Part shown: positions 39,029 through 47,253 of the stretch, piece by piece | How the letters are laid out: the number at the start of each line of letters is the position of its first letter | How positions within the stretch are numbered: the stretch's first letter is position 1 | Source: Sphingomonas_O antarctica | Lineage (GTDB): Bacteria > Pseudomonadota > Alphaproteobacteria > Sphingomonadales > Sphingomonadaceae | Direction of reading: 5' to 3' | Assembly: GCF_965137005.1 (NCBI RefSeq) | Contig: NZ_CBCRXM010000003.1 | Coordinates: 1 to 64,000 of the forward strand | DNA: 64,000 nucleotides | The notes under the pieces: generated by a model | What the model saw: the letters and a program-made list of their open reading frames with translations, nothing else | Database searches by the model: none | Told to the model about the DNA's origin: nothing | Program-made: the position numbers and the translations under genes

Positions 39029-40731
39029 TATTGTGCCGCCAGCGCCGCCTGCGCCTTGGCGACCAGCGGCAAGAGGTCGGAGGTGTCGATGTCGCGGCCA
39101 TTGTCCGGCCGGATGCCGAGCATCGGCCCGATCCGCGCAATGACTTTTCCGGCAACCGGCGCTGAGGTGTAAGCGGCGGTGCGCACACCATAGCTTTCGG
39201 CACTGCCCTTGGGGCTGTCGAGCATGGTCAGCACGACATATTTGGGCGCATCCATCGGAAAGGCCGCAGCAAAGGTCGTGACCTGCAGCGTCTTCGAATA
39301 GCCGCCATGGGTCGGCCGTTCCGCTGTTCCCGTCTTGCCACCGACGCGCAACCCATCGGCATTGGCGAATTTACCCGTGCCGTATTGGACGACCATGCGC
39401 AGCAGCTGGCGCATCCGGTCGCTCGCCGCCTGACTGAACACGCGCGAGCCCTGCGGCACCTTGTCGGGCGAGAGTTTCATCAACGTCGCGGGACGCCACA
39501 CGCCGCCATTGACCAAAGCCGCATAGGCAGTCGCCAATTGCAGCGGGGTGATCGCAATGCCGTGGCCATAACCGGTCGTCATCACCGTCGTCCGCGCCCA
39601 GAAGGTCGGCCAGATCGGATGGCCACGTTCCTTCAGCTCGATATCGGGCGGGCCGTCGAAATGCAGGCGGCGGAACATGCCCTCCATGCGGTCCTTGCCC
39701 AATTGGTCGGCAATCTGCGCGGTGGCGATGTTCGATGAGTGGATCAGGACTTCGGGCACGGTGTACCAGCGGCCGGGTTCGTCGTCGTGAATGGTAAAGC
39801 CGCCGACATGCAGATTGGCGCTGGCATTGTAACGCGTCGCCATCGACATGATCGTCCCCGAATCGATCGCATTGGCGACGGTCAGCGGCTTGAAGGTCGA
39901 GCCCAGCTCATAAACCGATTGCGTCAGATTGTTGCGCCGGCGGTCGTCATTGGCGCCGCCCGCGCTGCTCGGCAGGTTGGGGTTATACGTCGGCAGCGAG
40001 ACCATCGCGATGATCTCGCCAGTGTGCACATCCATGACCAGGCCCGTGGCGCCGACCGCTTGCTGCTTGGTCATCGCGTCTGCCAGCTCCGCCTCGAGCA
40101 CCCCCTGCACGCGCACGTCGAGCGCGAGTTGCAACGGGTGGCCCTTCATCGCCGGATCGCGCAGCCGTTCGTCGAACACGCGCTCCAGCCCCGTCGCGCC
40201 GCGTCCTTCGAAGTCGGCATAGCCGAGGACGTGCGTGGCGAGGCTGCCCTGCGGATAGAGCCGCTGCGGCTCTCGCGCGAATTCGATTGCGGGTTCGCCG
40301 AGCGCGTTGACCTGGGCCACCAATTCCGGGAGCGCCCGGCGGCGGAGATAGGTGAAACGCGTCTTCGATTTGAGGATTGCGAGATATTCGGCCTCGCTTC
40401 GTTCGGGCATCAGCGCCGCCAGCTTCGGCGCGAGATCCTCCGGACGCGTCAGCAGCACGTTGGCGTGGATGCCGATCGACCAGGCATCGATCGTCTGGGC
40501 CAGCACCTGACCGTTGCGATCGACGATATCGCCGCGCGCCGCAATACGAGCGGCGATGATGCCCGGATCATCGGCGAACAGCCCGAAACCGATGATCCGC
40601 GCCACGATCACCAGGCTGCCAAAAATAAACAGCAGCAACAGCATCATAAGCCGCTGATGCGCGACGAGCAGGGTTTGATGGCGCTCGGCGCCCTCGCGTG
40701 GACGTGCCGGGGCGACGGCTAGGCTTGTCAC
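39028..40731 (-). CDS. ftsI: peptidoglycan transpeptidase FtsI (PBP3)
   Basis: A protein of 567 residues starting at GTG 40731 (GTGA overlap with the ftsL-like stop). It has a short cytoplasmic tail, a transmembrane helix at about 29-50, and a pedestal domain with RGDIVDRNGQVLAQ. The transpeptidase motifs are S278-T-F-K281, S332-S-N334 and K466-T-G468. It cross-links septal peptidoglycan with FtsW and is a beta-lactam target. The N-terminal VAPARPREGAE may contain half of the dispersed palindromic unit (GTCGCCCCGGC), but the match is short. Confidence 0.97.
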   Translation of the reverse strand: MTSLAVAPARPREGAERHQTLLVAHQRLMMLLLLFIFGSLVIVARIIGFGLFADDPGIIAARIAARGDIVDRNGQVLAQTIDAWSIGIHANVLLTRPEDLAPKLAALMPERSEAEYLAILKSKTRFTYLRRRALPELVAQVNALGEPAIEFAREPQRLYPQGSLATHVLGYADFEGRGATGLERVFDERLRDPAMKGHPLQLALDVRVQGVLEAELADAMTKQQAVGATGLVMDVHTGEIIAMVSLPTYNPNLPSSAGGANDDRRRNNLTQSVYELGSTFKPLTVANAIDSGTIMSMATRYNASANLHVGGFTIHDDEPGRWYTVPEVLIHSSNIATAQIADQLGKDRMEGMFRRLHFDGPPDIELKERGHPIWPTFWARTTVMTTGYGHGIAITPLQLATAYAALVNGGVWRPATLMKLSPDKVPQGSRVFSQAASDRMRQLLRMVVQYGTGKFANADGLRVGGKTGTAERPTHGGYSKTLQVTTFAAAFPMDAPKYVVLTMLDSPKGSAESYGVRTAAYTSAPVAGKVIARIGPMLGIRPDNGRDIDTSDLLPLVAKAQAALAAQ

Positions 40732-41378
40732 CGACCGCCTTCGGCACGCGCCGCCTTGGCCAGCGAGGCGAGCGTGCCCGTCTGGAGCACGGATTTTTTG
40801 CCGGCAGACGAGGCCGCCGGGACAACCGTCTTGGTCTTCGCAATCGCCAGCGGGCGAGCCGTGTCGATTGCCGGGGCAACGGTGGTGAAGGCGACTTTGC
40901 GAACTGTCGGCGCGGGCGCGCGACCTGCGGGGACAAGCTCAGGCGAATAGGTCGCGTAATGCAGATTGGCCGCAATTTCGGGCACCGGGCGTGCGGGCGC
41001 AGTCGGAACCGCAGGCGTCAAGCGCGGCGCTGGCTTTTGCACCGTTGCGTTGACGGCGATCAGTTGCGTCGGACCCGCGACGCGATCGAGCGTCGAGGCG
41101 TCCAGCGAGGCGAGCTGGACACTGCCCTGCAGGAACTGGTTGGCCTTGGGCGCCGACAAAGCAAGCACTTCGCCATTCCATTGCTCGAGCTGGCGCTGCG
41201 ACCCGCGTGTGCCGAGTTCGGTCTTCAACCGCCGCATATCTGCATGGACCAGCGCGATCCGCATTTCTGTGGCCTCAAGCCGTCCGCGCTCGGCGGCGAC
41301 CTGTCCGGAAATCAAGTACAGGCCGGTCGCGGCGGCGGAGATGCCCAGCGACCAGGCGACAGCACGAAAACGCATCAT
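40728..41378 (-). CDS. ftsL: FtsL-like division protein with long Pro/Ala-rich tail
   Basis: A protein of 216 residues, assigned mainly by position between rsmH and ftsI and by topology: a short N-terminus, one transmembrane helix (about 7-25, AWSLGISAAATGLYLISG) and a periplasmic coiled coil (about 28-75, AAERGRLEATEMRIALVHAD). Typical FtsL proteins are about 100-130 residues. Here about 130 further residues of Pro/Ala/Thr-rich, low-complexity sequence follow (TPAVPTAPARPVPE...VPAASSAGKKS). The start is ATG 41378 (or the adjacent ATG 41375), overlapping the rsmH stop. FtsL links FtsQ/B to FtsW/I. Confidence 0.75.
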   Translation of the reverse strand: MMRFRAVAWSLGISAAATGLYLISGQVAAERGRLEATEMRIALVHADMRRLKTELGTRGSQRQLEQWNGEVLALSAPKANQFLQGSVQLASLDASTLDRVAGPTQLIAVNATVQKPAPRLTPAVPTAPARPVPEIAANLHYATYSPELVPAGRAPAPTVRKVAFTTVAPAIDTARPLAIAKTKTVVPAASSAGKKSVLQTGTLASLAKAARAEGGR

Positions 41379-42289
41379 CGCAAATCTCCTGCAGAGCCCC
41401 AGGCGGGGGCGGCGGTGCGCCGGGCGGAGCGCAACGTGGCCGAGCGCGCGCGGGGGTTGCGCAAACACTCGGCCACGCCCGCACGGACGGCTTTGCCGAC
41501 CGCTTCGAAGGATGGTGGGGGCCCATCACTCCGCTCGGGAAGATGTCGGGAAGCAGCGGGCGTGCCTCCCGAACGACGACGGAGGAACGTCTTCACGATC
41601 CGGTCCTCCAAACTATGAAAGGTCACGACGGCAAGGCGACCGCCGGGTTTCAAGGCGCGCTCGGCGGCCTCCAGCCCCTGTTCGAGCTCGTCCAGCTCGC
41701 GGTTGATGTGGATGCGCAGGCCCTGAAACGTCTTGGTCGCAGCATCTTTTTTCGCACCCGGCTTCTGGCCGATTGCTTTCCGGACGATGGTTGCGAGCTG
41801 CAGCGTGGTTTCGACCGGGCGTCCGGCGACGATCGCACGGGCGATCCGGCGCGACTGCGGTTCCTCGCCATAACGATAGATGACGTCGGCAATGGCCGCT
41901 TCCTCGGCGGTGTTGACGAAATCCGCCGCGCTCTCGCCCGCCTGCGCCATGCGCATGTCGAGCGGGCCGTCCGACTGGAACGAAAAGCCGCGTGCCGCCT
42001 GGTCGAGCTGCATCGACGACACGCCGATATCGAGCATTACCGCATCGGCGGGACCAGCCTCGTCGAGGTTGGAGAAATCGTCATGGACCATGCGGAGGCG
42101 CGGATGGGTCTCGGCATCGCGGATTGCGTCGGGATCGCGGTCGAAGCCGATAACGTCCGCGCCACGATCGAGCACCGCACGGGCATAACCGCCCGCGCCA
42201 TACGTCCCGTCGATGACCAACTCACCCGGCTTCGGATCGACCGCGCTGACGACTTCGTCGAGCAGGACCGGATTGTGCCGCGCGGTCAT
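41375..42289 (-). CDS. rsmH: 16S rRNA (cytosine(1402)-N(4))-methyltransferase RsmH
   Basis: A protein of 304 residues. The SAM site is IDGTYGAGGYARAVLDRGAD after HNPVLLDEVV, then MLDIGVSSMQLDQAARGFSF and, near the C-terminus, VTFHSLEDRIVKTFL. It methylates C1402 of 16S rRNA. ATG 42289 overlaps the mraZ stop (ATGA). Confidence 0.97.
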   Translation of the reverse strand: MTARHNPVLLDEVVSAVDPKPGELVIDGTYGAGGYARAVLDRGADVIGFDRDPDAIRDAETHPRLRMVHDDFSNLDEAGPADAVMLDIGVSSMQLDQAARGFSFQSDGPLDMRMAQAGESAADFVNTAEEAAIADVIYRYGEEPQSRRIARAIVAGRPVETTLQLATIVRKAIGQKPGAKKDAATKTFQGLRIHINRELDELEQGLEAAERALKPGGRLAVVTFHSLEDRIVKTFLRRRSGGTPAASRHLPERSDGPPPSFEAVGKAVRAGVAECLRNPRARSATLRSARRTAAPAWGSAGDLR

Positions 42290-42768
42290 GCGATCCCCCG
42301 CTGCGCCAGAAGCGAGCGGACGGCGCGCTGGACGATGGCGTCCTTGCCGCTGTCCAGCACCCGCTGCGGGTTCCAGATCGCGAAATGATCGCCTCGACCA
42401 AGGAAGAAGGCGAGATCGGTCAGTCCCGCTTCTTCACGAAAGAATGGCGGAATGATGAATCGCCCGGAAGAATCGAACGGCAATTCTTCGGTGATGCCGA
42501 ACATCACATCGGCCGACACCGGCAGGTTCGGCTCGCGATTCTGCTCCAGAGCGCGTTCGCGTTCGCGCTCCATCTTTTCATAGTCCACTTCCGACTGGCC
42601 GATGTCAGAGCCGGTCACGCAGCCGTCCGCTTCATTGATCCCGAGCAGGACGATCTTTTCGGTGCTGTTGCGTTCGATCATGGCGCGCAGCGATGCGGGA
42701 ATGGCGACGCGACCCTTCGCGTCGATCCCCTGCAGTCCCTGACCCCTGAACCGTCCGCGAATTGCCAC
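42286..42768 (-). CDS. mraZ: transcriptional regulator MraZ
   Basis: A protein of 160 residues starting at GTG 42768. It carries two AbrB-like SpoVT/MraZ domains: GIDAKGRVAIPASLRAMI and, about 80 residues later, PFDSSGRFIIPPFFREEAGL, followed by FFLGRGDHFAIWNP. MraZ forms a ring and represses the dcw operon through direct repeats before its own gene. Five 10-bp-spaced GGG boxes lie 97-139 bp upstream. It is first in the cluster, the expected place. Confidence 0.97.
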   Translation of the reverse strand: MAIRGRFRGQGLQGIDAKGRVAIPASLRAMIERNSTEKIVLLGINEADGCVTGSDIGQSEVDYEKMERERERALEQNREPNLPVSADVMFGITEELPFDSSGRFIIPPFFREEAGLTDLAFFLGRGDHFAIWNPQRVLDSGKDAIVQRAVRSLLAQRGIA

Positions 42769-42864
42769 TTACCCCGCCTCAATCCCTGCGGGGTCGGGCT
42801 CTCGGCCCGTCTCGACATGCGTGGCGTGGCCGGGGAGCCTCTCCCCAGCCGGGGGACATATCAG

Positions 42865-42907
42865 GGGATACAGCGGGTCACAACGGGATTTCGCGGGAAA
42901 TTACGGG
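42865..42907 (+). promoter_or_regulatory. five GGG boxes at exact 10-bp spacing (candidate MraZ operator)
   Basis: GGG triplets start at 42865, 42875, 42885, 42895 and 42905, each within CGGG[AT] except the first (AGGGG). MraZ is known to bind TGGGN-type direct repeats with a 10-bp period upstream of mraZ. The periodicity is seen. MraZ binding is inferred, and the G-strand here is opposite to the mraZ coding strand. Confidence 0.6.
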
Positions 42908-42980
42908 ATTAATGCCCTTGGCAAGGATTACTGGTTGATGTTGGCCTTATGATCTTGATCAGGTCTGCCTTAGTCTATTT

Positions 42981-43041
42981 TGTTGCACTGCAACATTTTG
43001 CTTGAAATCAGTTCAGAAGGCACTTATTGTGCAATGCAGCA
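42981..43041. promoter_or_regulatory. candidate PhaR operator pair upstream of the phasin gene
   Basis: A perfect 15-bp palindrome TGTTGCACTGCAACA (42981-42995) and a degenerate copy TTGTGCAATGCAGCA (43027-43041, 11 of 15 matching) lie before the phasin gene. TGC-rich palindromes of this type bind PhaR, the polyhydroxyalkanoate-sensing repressor of phasin genes. The second copy overlaps the proposed -10. Confidence 0.6.
43002..43030 (+). promoter_or_regulatory. candidate phasin promoter
   Basis: TTGAAA (43002-43007), a 17-bp spacer and TATTGT (43025-43030) form a reasonable sigma-70 type promoter 34 bp before the phasin ATG. It is flanked by the two PhaR-like palindromes. Confidence 0.45.
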
Positions 43042-43063
43042 TTAGTGAGTGAGGTTGAATCAC

Positions 43064-43777
43064 ATGGCCGATTCGAAGTCAACAAAACCCGTTGCCAAAC
43101 AACCCGCTCCAAAGGCGGTTAAGCCAGCAATCAAGAAGGTTGCTCCGGCCGCCAAGGTGATCGCGCCGGCCGTTGCAAAGACGGTCGCACCCGCACCGGT
43201 TGTCGCGCCGGTGGCGATCAAGACTGCGCCGGTCGCTCAACCCGTTTCCGTGGCGCCCGTCGCCGCACCCGTCATCAAGACCCCGGCTGCGCCTGCGGCC
43301 GTCATCCAGAAGGAAACTACCATGAACGACACCGTCACCAAGTTCGCCGAAGACGCCAAGATTCGCACCGAAGCCGCCATCGGCGACTTCCAGACCCGCG
43401 CCAAGGCTGCGGTCGAAAAGGGCCAGGCCGGCCTGGGCGAAGCGATGGAATTCAGCAAGGGAAACATGGAAGCAATGGTCGCGTCGGCCAAGGTTGCCGC
43501 CAAGGGCGCGCAGGACATTGCCAGCTACACTGTCGAATATGGCAAGGGCGCCGTGGAAAAGGCCGTCGCCGACACCAAGCGCCTGTATTCGGTGAAGTCG
43601 CCGGCCGAGTTCTTCTCGCTGCAGACCGAAATCACCAAGGGTGCGGTCGATGAAGCCGTCGCCCAGGTTTCGAAGTTCACCGAAAGCTATCTGAAGCTGG
43701 TCGGCGAAATGGTTCAGCCGCTGTCGAACCGCTACGCGCTGGCCGCCGAAAAGGTAAAGACGGCCGTCGCTGCCTAA
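43064..43777 (+). CDS. phasin family protein
   Basis: A protein of 237 residues from ATG 43064, with GAGG (43051-43054) 9 bp upstream. A Lys/Pro/Ala/Val-rich N-terminal tail (about 1-90, KPAIKKVAPAAKVIAPAVAK) resembles histone-H1-like or PhaF-type tails that bind DNA. The C-terminal part is the phasin helical domain (TKFAEDAKIRTEAAIGDFQT... AEFFSLQTEITKGAVDEAV). Phasins coat polyhydroxyalkanoate granules; a basic tail could tether granules to the nucleoid. An intrinsic terminator follows. Confidence 0.88.
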   Translation: MADSKSTKPVAKQPAPKAVKPAIKKVAPAAKVIAPAVAKTVAPAPVVAPVAIKTAPVAQPVSVAPVAAPVIKTPAAPAAVIQKETTMNDTVTKFAEDAKIRTEAAIGDFQTRAKAAVEKGQAGLGEAMEFSKGNMEAMVASAKVAAKGAQDIASYTVEYGKGAVEKAVADTKRLYSVKSPAEFFSLQTEITKGAVDEAVAQVSKFTESYLKLVGEMVQPLSNRYALAAEKVKTAVAA

Positions 43778-43800
43778 ACCTTCGCAGCTTACAAGATCGA

Positions 43801-43834
43801 AGGGCCGTGCGGAGCAATCCGCGCGGCCCTTTTT
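43801..43834 (+). terminator. intrinsic terminator after the phasin gene
   Basis: AGGGCCGTGCGGA (43801-43813) pairs with TCCGCGCGGCCCT (43818-43830) around GCAA with one G-T wobble and is followed by TTTTT. Confidence 0.88.
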
Positions 43835-43848
43835 CTTTGCCTCGCAGC

Positions 43849-45696
43849 CTAATGGTTCGAAGCCCAGGCCACTGCAGCCTTGGGGTATAACAGCTTGAGC
43901 CCTTGATCCCCCTCCGAAGCACTCCCCAGCAGCCCGTCCTTCACCTGCGCCGCGGTCAGGGTTGGTTTGACCGCCAACATCTGGGCGGCGGCACGCGCGA
44001 CCAAAGGCGCGGCCATCGAGGTACCCGATTCGTGCACCACGATATCGCCGGGCCAACGCAGTTTGACCGCCTCGCCTTGCGCATAAAGATCCACGCTCTT
44101 GCCGAACACCGTGAACGACGTGGGACGCCCATTCGTGCCCGTCGCCCCGATATGCATCAGGTTGGGCAGCTGGAACTTCTCGGTCGCATCGGCCTGAATA
44201 TCGTCGGCCTGATTGCTGTTACCGGCAGCAACGACGAACAGTATGTTCGGCGACGATCGCATGAGATCGCCTAATGCATCGGCAATGGTCTTCTGCATCG
44301 CAATGCCGCGCATCTTGGCCTTTGCCTGATCGGTTTCCACCCCGAGATCGAGCAATTGCTGCGTGATTTCGTCGGCGGTCAGGCCCCAGCTCATGCTGAC
44401 CACGCGGACGTCGGTCCCGCGCATCCGCGGCCCCGAACGCTTGATCGCATCGGCCCAGCGCGCAACCACCGCCTCGTCATAGGCCAACGGCAGCTTGTTC
44501 TCGCCAAAGCCCCAAGGCAGCGCGGCCAGATTGTATAGTCGGACATACGGCGCCTCGTCGGCGATCTCGCTGGCGCAGGCGGTGCCATGATTGCGGCCAC
44601 CATTTTCCTGCCCGGCGTTGACATCGTCGCCTTGGTCCGACGTGTTGGCGTTGCGCCCGCGCTCCGCAAACAAAACAGCCTCTGGTGTGTCGAAACCGAA
44701 GCGCAAATCGAGTTCGCCTTTGTCGAACGCCATCTGCGCCGCCATGCGGGATCGAAGGAACTTACTCGGCAGCATGATCGAACTGGTGCGCGGTCGAAGC
44801 GCAATGTCGTAGGTCGGGCCGTTCCAATCGTCCGCGACGCCATTGCCGTCATTGTCGCGCCCGTCGAGCGGCTCTGCCGGATCGTGCGCCAACTGCCCGG
44901 GGAACAGCGTGCCGTCATATCCCGAATCCCATACTGCAACGACAACCGGCTTGGCGGTGACGAACGCCGACGCCTCGGGCTGACGCTGCGGCCAGATATC
45001 GATCGGCCTGTTGGCCGGCGCATCAAGCCACGCGCGCCCCGCAGCCACGAATTGCGCGCGACAGGGCGGCAAAGCCGTCGCCCCGACGCGCCATAATGCG
45101 AGAGTAAGACCCTGCGCCACGTTGAGCGAGCCGCGCTGGCGGGCAGGCGGATCGAGCCGGCCAACGGCCGTACCCGCGAAATAGGGAACGCTGGCGACCT
45201 GCAGCGCGCCGAATGTGCTGAGAAACTGGTCGCGAACAACCGCCGGATCGGCCCCCGCGAGAATATCGGTCATATGCGTCGCAGCCACATCGCAGCGCCT
45301 ATTGTCAGGCACGCCAATCTGCACGGTCGCCAGGTCGGTGCTGAGCGCACCCAGCCGCTTGGTTTGCGGTTTGGTCTGCATCGCGCGGTATTCGGCGATC
45401 AGGCGCACCGCGTCGTCTTTGCGCTCATCCAGGATCGCCACAGCGGCGAGGCCGATGACGATCTGACCACGCAGCTGCGTGTCCTGCACGTCGTAATCGC
45501 GCAGCACGCGCTCGCCTTCCTTGCGCAACGCAGGCAGCATGGCGAGAAACGCCGGCGTCGCCATAACCTCGCTGGGCGGCTGGCTGAACGCAAAACGCAC
45601 GGGGGGCAGATCGGATGAGGAGCGGATAGCCGGGCGGTCGGCAGCCAGGCTGGGCACGCTAAACATCAAAGCAGTCGCGGCGACGATGGTCTTCAC
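43849..45696 (-). CDS. S8 family (subtilisin-like) secreted serine peptidase
   Basis: A protein of 615 residues starting at GTG 45696 with GGGGGAG 7 bp upstream. This start gives a clean signal peptide (KTIVAATALMFSVPSLAA). A long N-terminal region (about 20-245) of unassigned helical sequence precedes the peptidase domain. The catalytic triad is Asp257 (VAVWDSGYDG), His370 (GGRNHGTACASE) and Ser560 (HESGTSMAAP), with the oxyanion Asn493 in AAGNSN. DGRDNDGNGVADDWNG near 278-293 looks like a calcium-binding loop. It is probably periplasmic or secreted; the substrate is unknown. It is transcribed away from clpS. Confidence 0.9.
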   Translation of the reverse strand: MKTIVAATALMFSVPSLAADRPAIRSSSDLPPVRFAFSQPPSEVMATPAFLAMLPALRKEGERVLRDYDVQDTQLRGQIVIGLAAVAILDERKDDAVRLIAEYRAMQTKPQTKRLGALSTDLATVQIGVPDNRRCDVAATHMTDILAGADPAVVRDQFLSTFGALQVASVPYFAGTAVGRLDPPARQRGSLNVAQGLTLALWRVGATALPPCRAQFVAAGRAWLDAPANRPIDIWPQRQPEASAFVTAKPVVVAVWDSGYDGTLFPGQLAHDPAEPLDGRDNDGNGVADDWNGPTYDIALRPRTSSIMLPSKFLRSRMAAQMAFDKGELDLRFGFDTPEAVLFAERGRNANTSDQGDDVNAGQENGGRNHGTACASEIADEAPYVRLYNLAALPWGFGENKLPLAYDEAVVARWADAIKRSGPRMRGTDVRVVSMSWGLTADEITQQLLDLGVETDQAKAKMRGIAMQKTIADALGDLMRSSPNILFVVAAGNSNQADDIQADATEKFQLPNLMHIGATGTNGRPTSFTVFGKSVDLYAQGEAVKLRWPGDIVVHESGTSMAAPLVARAAAQMLAVKPTLTAAQVKDGLLGSASEGDQGLKLLYPKAAVAWASNH

Positions 45697-45842
45697 AAAA
45701 AATCTCCCCCGGTTGCGAGCCTTATTAAATGTGACGCACAATTGGTTGCAAGCGCCGCTATGCTGATCGCCGGGGCGCCGTGTCACAATCTTTGCCATCG
45801 GACCTTGCCCGCACCCGTGGTGACGCCTTATCTTCCGGCGTG

Positions 45843-46181
45843 ATGATCACGATGAACGACAGACGCCGCAGCGACGACAAGGACGGCACCGGCGTGGGGC
45901 TGGCCACGCGCACGCGTGCCAAGACCAAGGAACCGGCGCAATATAAAGTGCTGATGCTCAACGACGATTACACGCCGATGGAGTTCGTCGTGTTGTGCCT
46001 GCAGCAGTTTTTCCGCCTGAGCATGGAGGATGCGACGCGTGTCATGCTGCATGTTCACCAACGCGGCGTCGGGGTGTGCGGCACATTCACATACGAAGTG
46101 GCGGAAACCAAGGTGACGCAAGTGATGGATTTCGCGCGCGAAAATCAACACCCACTGCAATGCACGCTGGAAAAAGCGTAA
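45843..46181 (+). CDS. clpS: ATP-dependent Clp protease adaptor ClpS
   Basis: A protein of 112 residues from ATG 45843; ATG 45852 is also possible, and a GTG at 45780 would add 21 unlike residues. The core YKVLMLNDDYTPMEFVVLCL, MLHVHQRGVGVCGTFTYEVA and the final HPLQCTLEKA are diagnostic. ClpS delivers N-end-rule substrates to ClpAP. No clpA follows; a small minus-strand gene does. Confidence 0.93.
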   Translation: MITMNDRRRSDDKDGTGVGLATRTRAKTKEPAQYKVLMLNDDYTPMEFVVLCLQQFFRLSMEDATRVMLHVHQRGVGVCGTFTYEVAETKVTQVMDFARENQHPLQCTLEKA

Positions 46182-46185
46182 CCGC

Positions 46186-46371
46186 CTAACGCGATTCCTC
46201 GCTGGCGTGTTCGTCGGATATGCGCGCCTGTTCTGCGGCCTGCAGCAGTAGTTCGGCGCTTTGCTGCGCGATTTCCGCCGACATGGTTGCAACCAGCCCG
46301 TCCGGGCCATTCAAAGTGACAAAACCGCCCGCGCCATGGACGTGGAAGGGTTCATCGATCGTCGTTTCCAT
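46186..46371 (-). CDS. small acidic protein, unknown
   Basis: A protein of 61 residues, METTIDEPFHVHGAGGFVTL...AEIAQQSAELLLQAAEQARI, with a good ribosome binding site (GGAGG, 6 bp before ATG 46371). It has an N-terminal beta-like part with His residues and a C-terminal amphipathic helix. It lies directly after the Crp/Fnr gene (19-bp gap) on the same strand, so co-transcription is likely. I do not recognise the family. Confidence 0.7.
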   Translation of the reverse strand: METTIDEPFHVHGAGGFVTLNGPDGLVATMSAEIAQQSAELLLQAAEQARISDEHASEESR

Positions 46372-46389
46372 TACCAACCTCCGACGCTT

Positions 46390-47160
46390 TTAACGATCCG
46401 AAGGGTAGAGGTATCCATCATCGAACTCGGCTTCGCGGTGCAATTGCGCCAAATCGAGAATCCGCACCGTGCCGCGCGAAAAGGTTACCACATTGCGCTC
46501 GCGCAGGTCGCGCAACACACGGTTGGTATGCACCGGGGTGATGCCGCACGCCGAGGCAATGTCGCTTTGCTGGAGGGGCAGCGCAAAGCTGCGTCCTTCG
46601 CTCAGCCCGACCATGCGCAGCCGCCGCTCGGTTTCCGCGAACAAATGGGCCACGCGGCCTGATGCGCCGAGACGGCCCAGCCGGAAAATCCATTCGCGGT
46701 GCATCGCGGCGTCGAGCAATGTCGAGAACCACATTTGACGCGCGAGATTGGGAAATTCGACGATCAGACGCTCGATCGCTTCATGCGTAAACCTGGCAAC
46801 CTTGACCGGCGTCATCGACCCGACATCGTGATCGAGCACGCGCAACGGAAACGAATGCAGATCGACGAAGTCACCAGGAACGTGCAGCGCAACCAATTGC
46901 CGCTCCCCATCCGCGCCATCCATATAGCGCGTCATGAACCCCTCAAGCAGCAACATGCAAGTCTCGACCCGCTTGCCATGCGGCACGATGATCTGGCGGG
47001 CCGGAAACTCGACGATGGCATCGACCGACGCTTCCAGCGCGGCGAGTTCGCCGTCGCTTAATTCGCCGCGACGGCGACCGGCGAGGAACTTCTCCAACAT
47101 GCGACGCGCCCCTTCCCGCAAACGTCGCGGCATCGGCGACGTTTGAGTTTGCAGCGCCAT
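46390..47160 (-). CDS. Crp/Fnr family transcriptional regulator
   Basis: A protein of 256 residues. An N-terminal cyclic-nucleotide-binding-type beta barrel (QIIVPHGKRVETCMLLLEGF...LVALHVPGDFVDLHSFPLRV), a dimer helix, and a C-terminal winged helix-turn-helix (LQQSDIASACGITPVHTNRV) make the Crp/Fnr plan clear. The cysteine cluster of oxygen-sensing FNR is absent (only two isolated Cys), so it is not a [4Fe-4S] FNR. The recognition helix TPVHTNRVLRDL differs from the Crp RETVGR type. An FNR-like box lies 24 bp before its start, suggesting autoregulation. It is divergent from murA. Confidence 0.9.
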   Translation of the reverse strand: MALQTQTSPMPRRLREGARRMLEKFLAGRRRGELSDGELAALEASVDAIVEFPARQIIVPHGKRVETCMLLLEGFMTRYMDGADGERQLVALHVPGDFVDLHSFPLRVLDHDVGSMTPVKVARFTHEAIERLIVEFPNLARQMWFSTLLDAAMHREWIFRLGRLGASGRVAHLFAETERRLRMVGLSEGRSFALPLQQSDIASACGITPVHTNRVLRDLRERNVVTFSRGTVRILDLAQLHREAEFDDGYLYPSDR

Positions 47161-47183
47161 ACCCTACGCCCATAATCCGTAAA

Positions 47184-47197
47184 TTGATGCAAATCAT
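47184..47197. promoter_or_regulatory. FNR/CRP-like palindromic box between the regulator gene and murA
   Basis: TTGAT-GCAA-ATCAT matches the FNR consensus TTGAT-N4-ATCAA at 9 of 10 specified positions. It lies 24 bp upstream of the Crp/Fnr start and 56 bp upstream of murA, so it could control either or both. Confidence 0.6.
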
Positions 47198-47253
47198 TTG
47201 AGGAGTAACGGGCAGACTGGACCAGTCGTTCGCGCCCGCTACAACGCTGGACG

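Noticed and set aside
40690..40731. A further palindromic unit at the start of ftsI
   Set aside because: Only an 11-nt half match (GTCGCCCCGGC) without a paired second half; too short to call.
46390..47160. Assignment of the Crp/Fnr gene as oxygen sensor FNR
   Set aside because: The N-terminal cysteine cluster that binds the iron-sulfur centre is absent.
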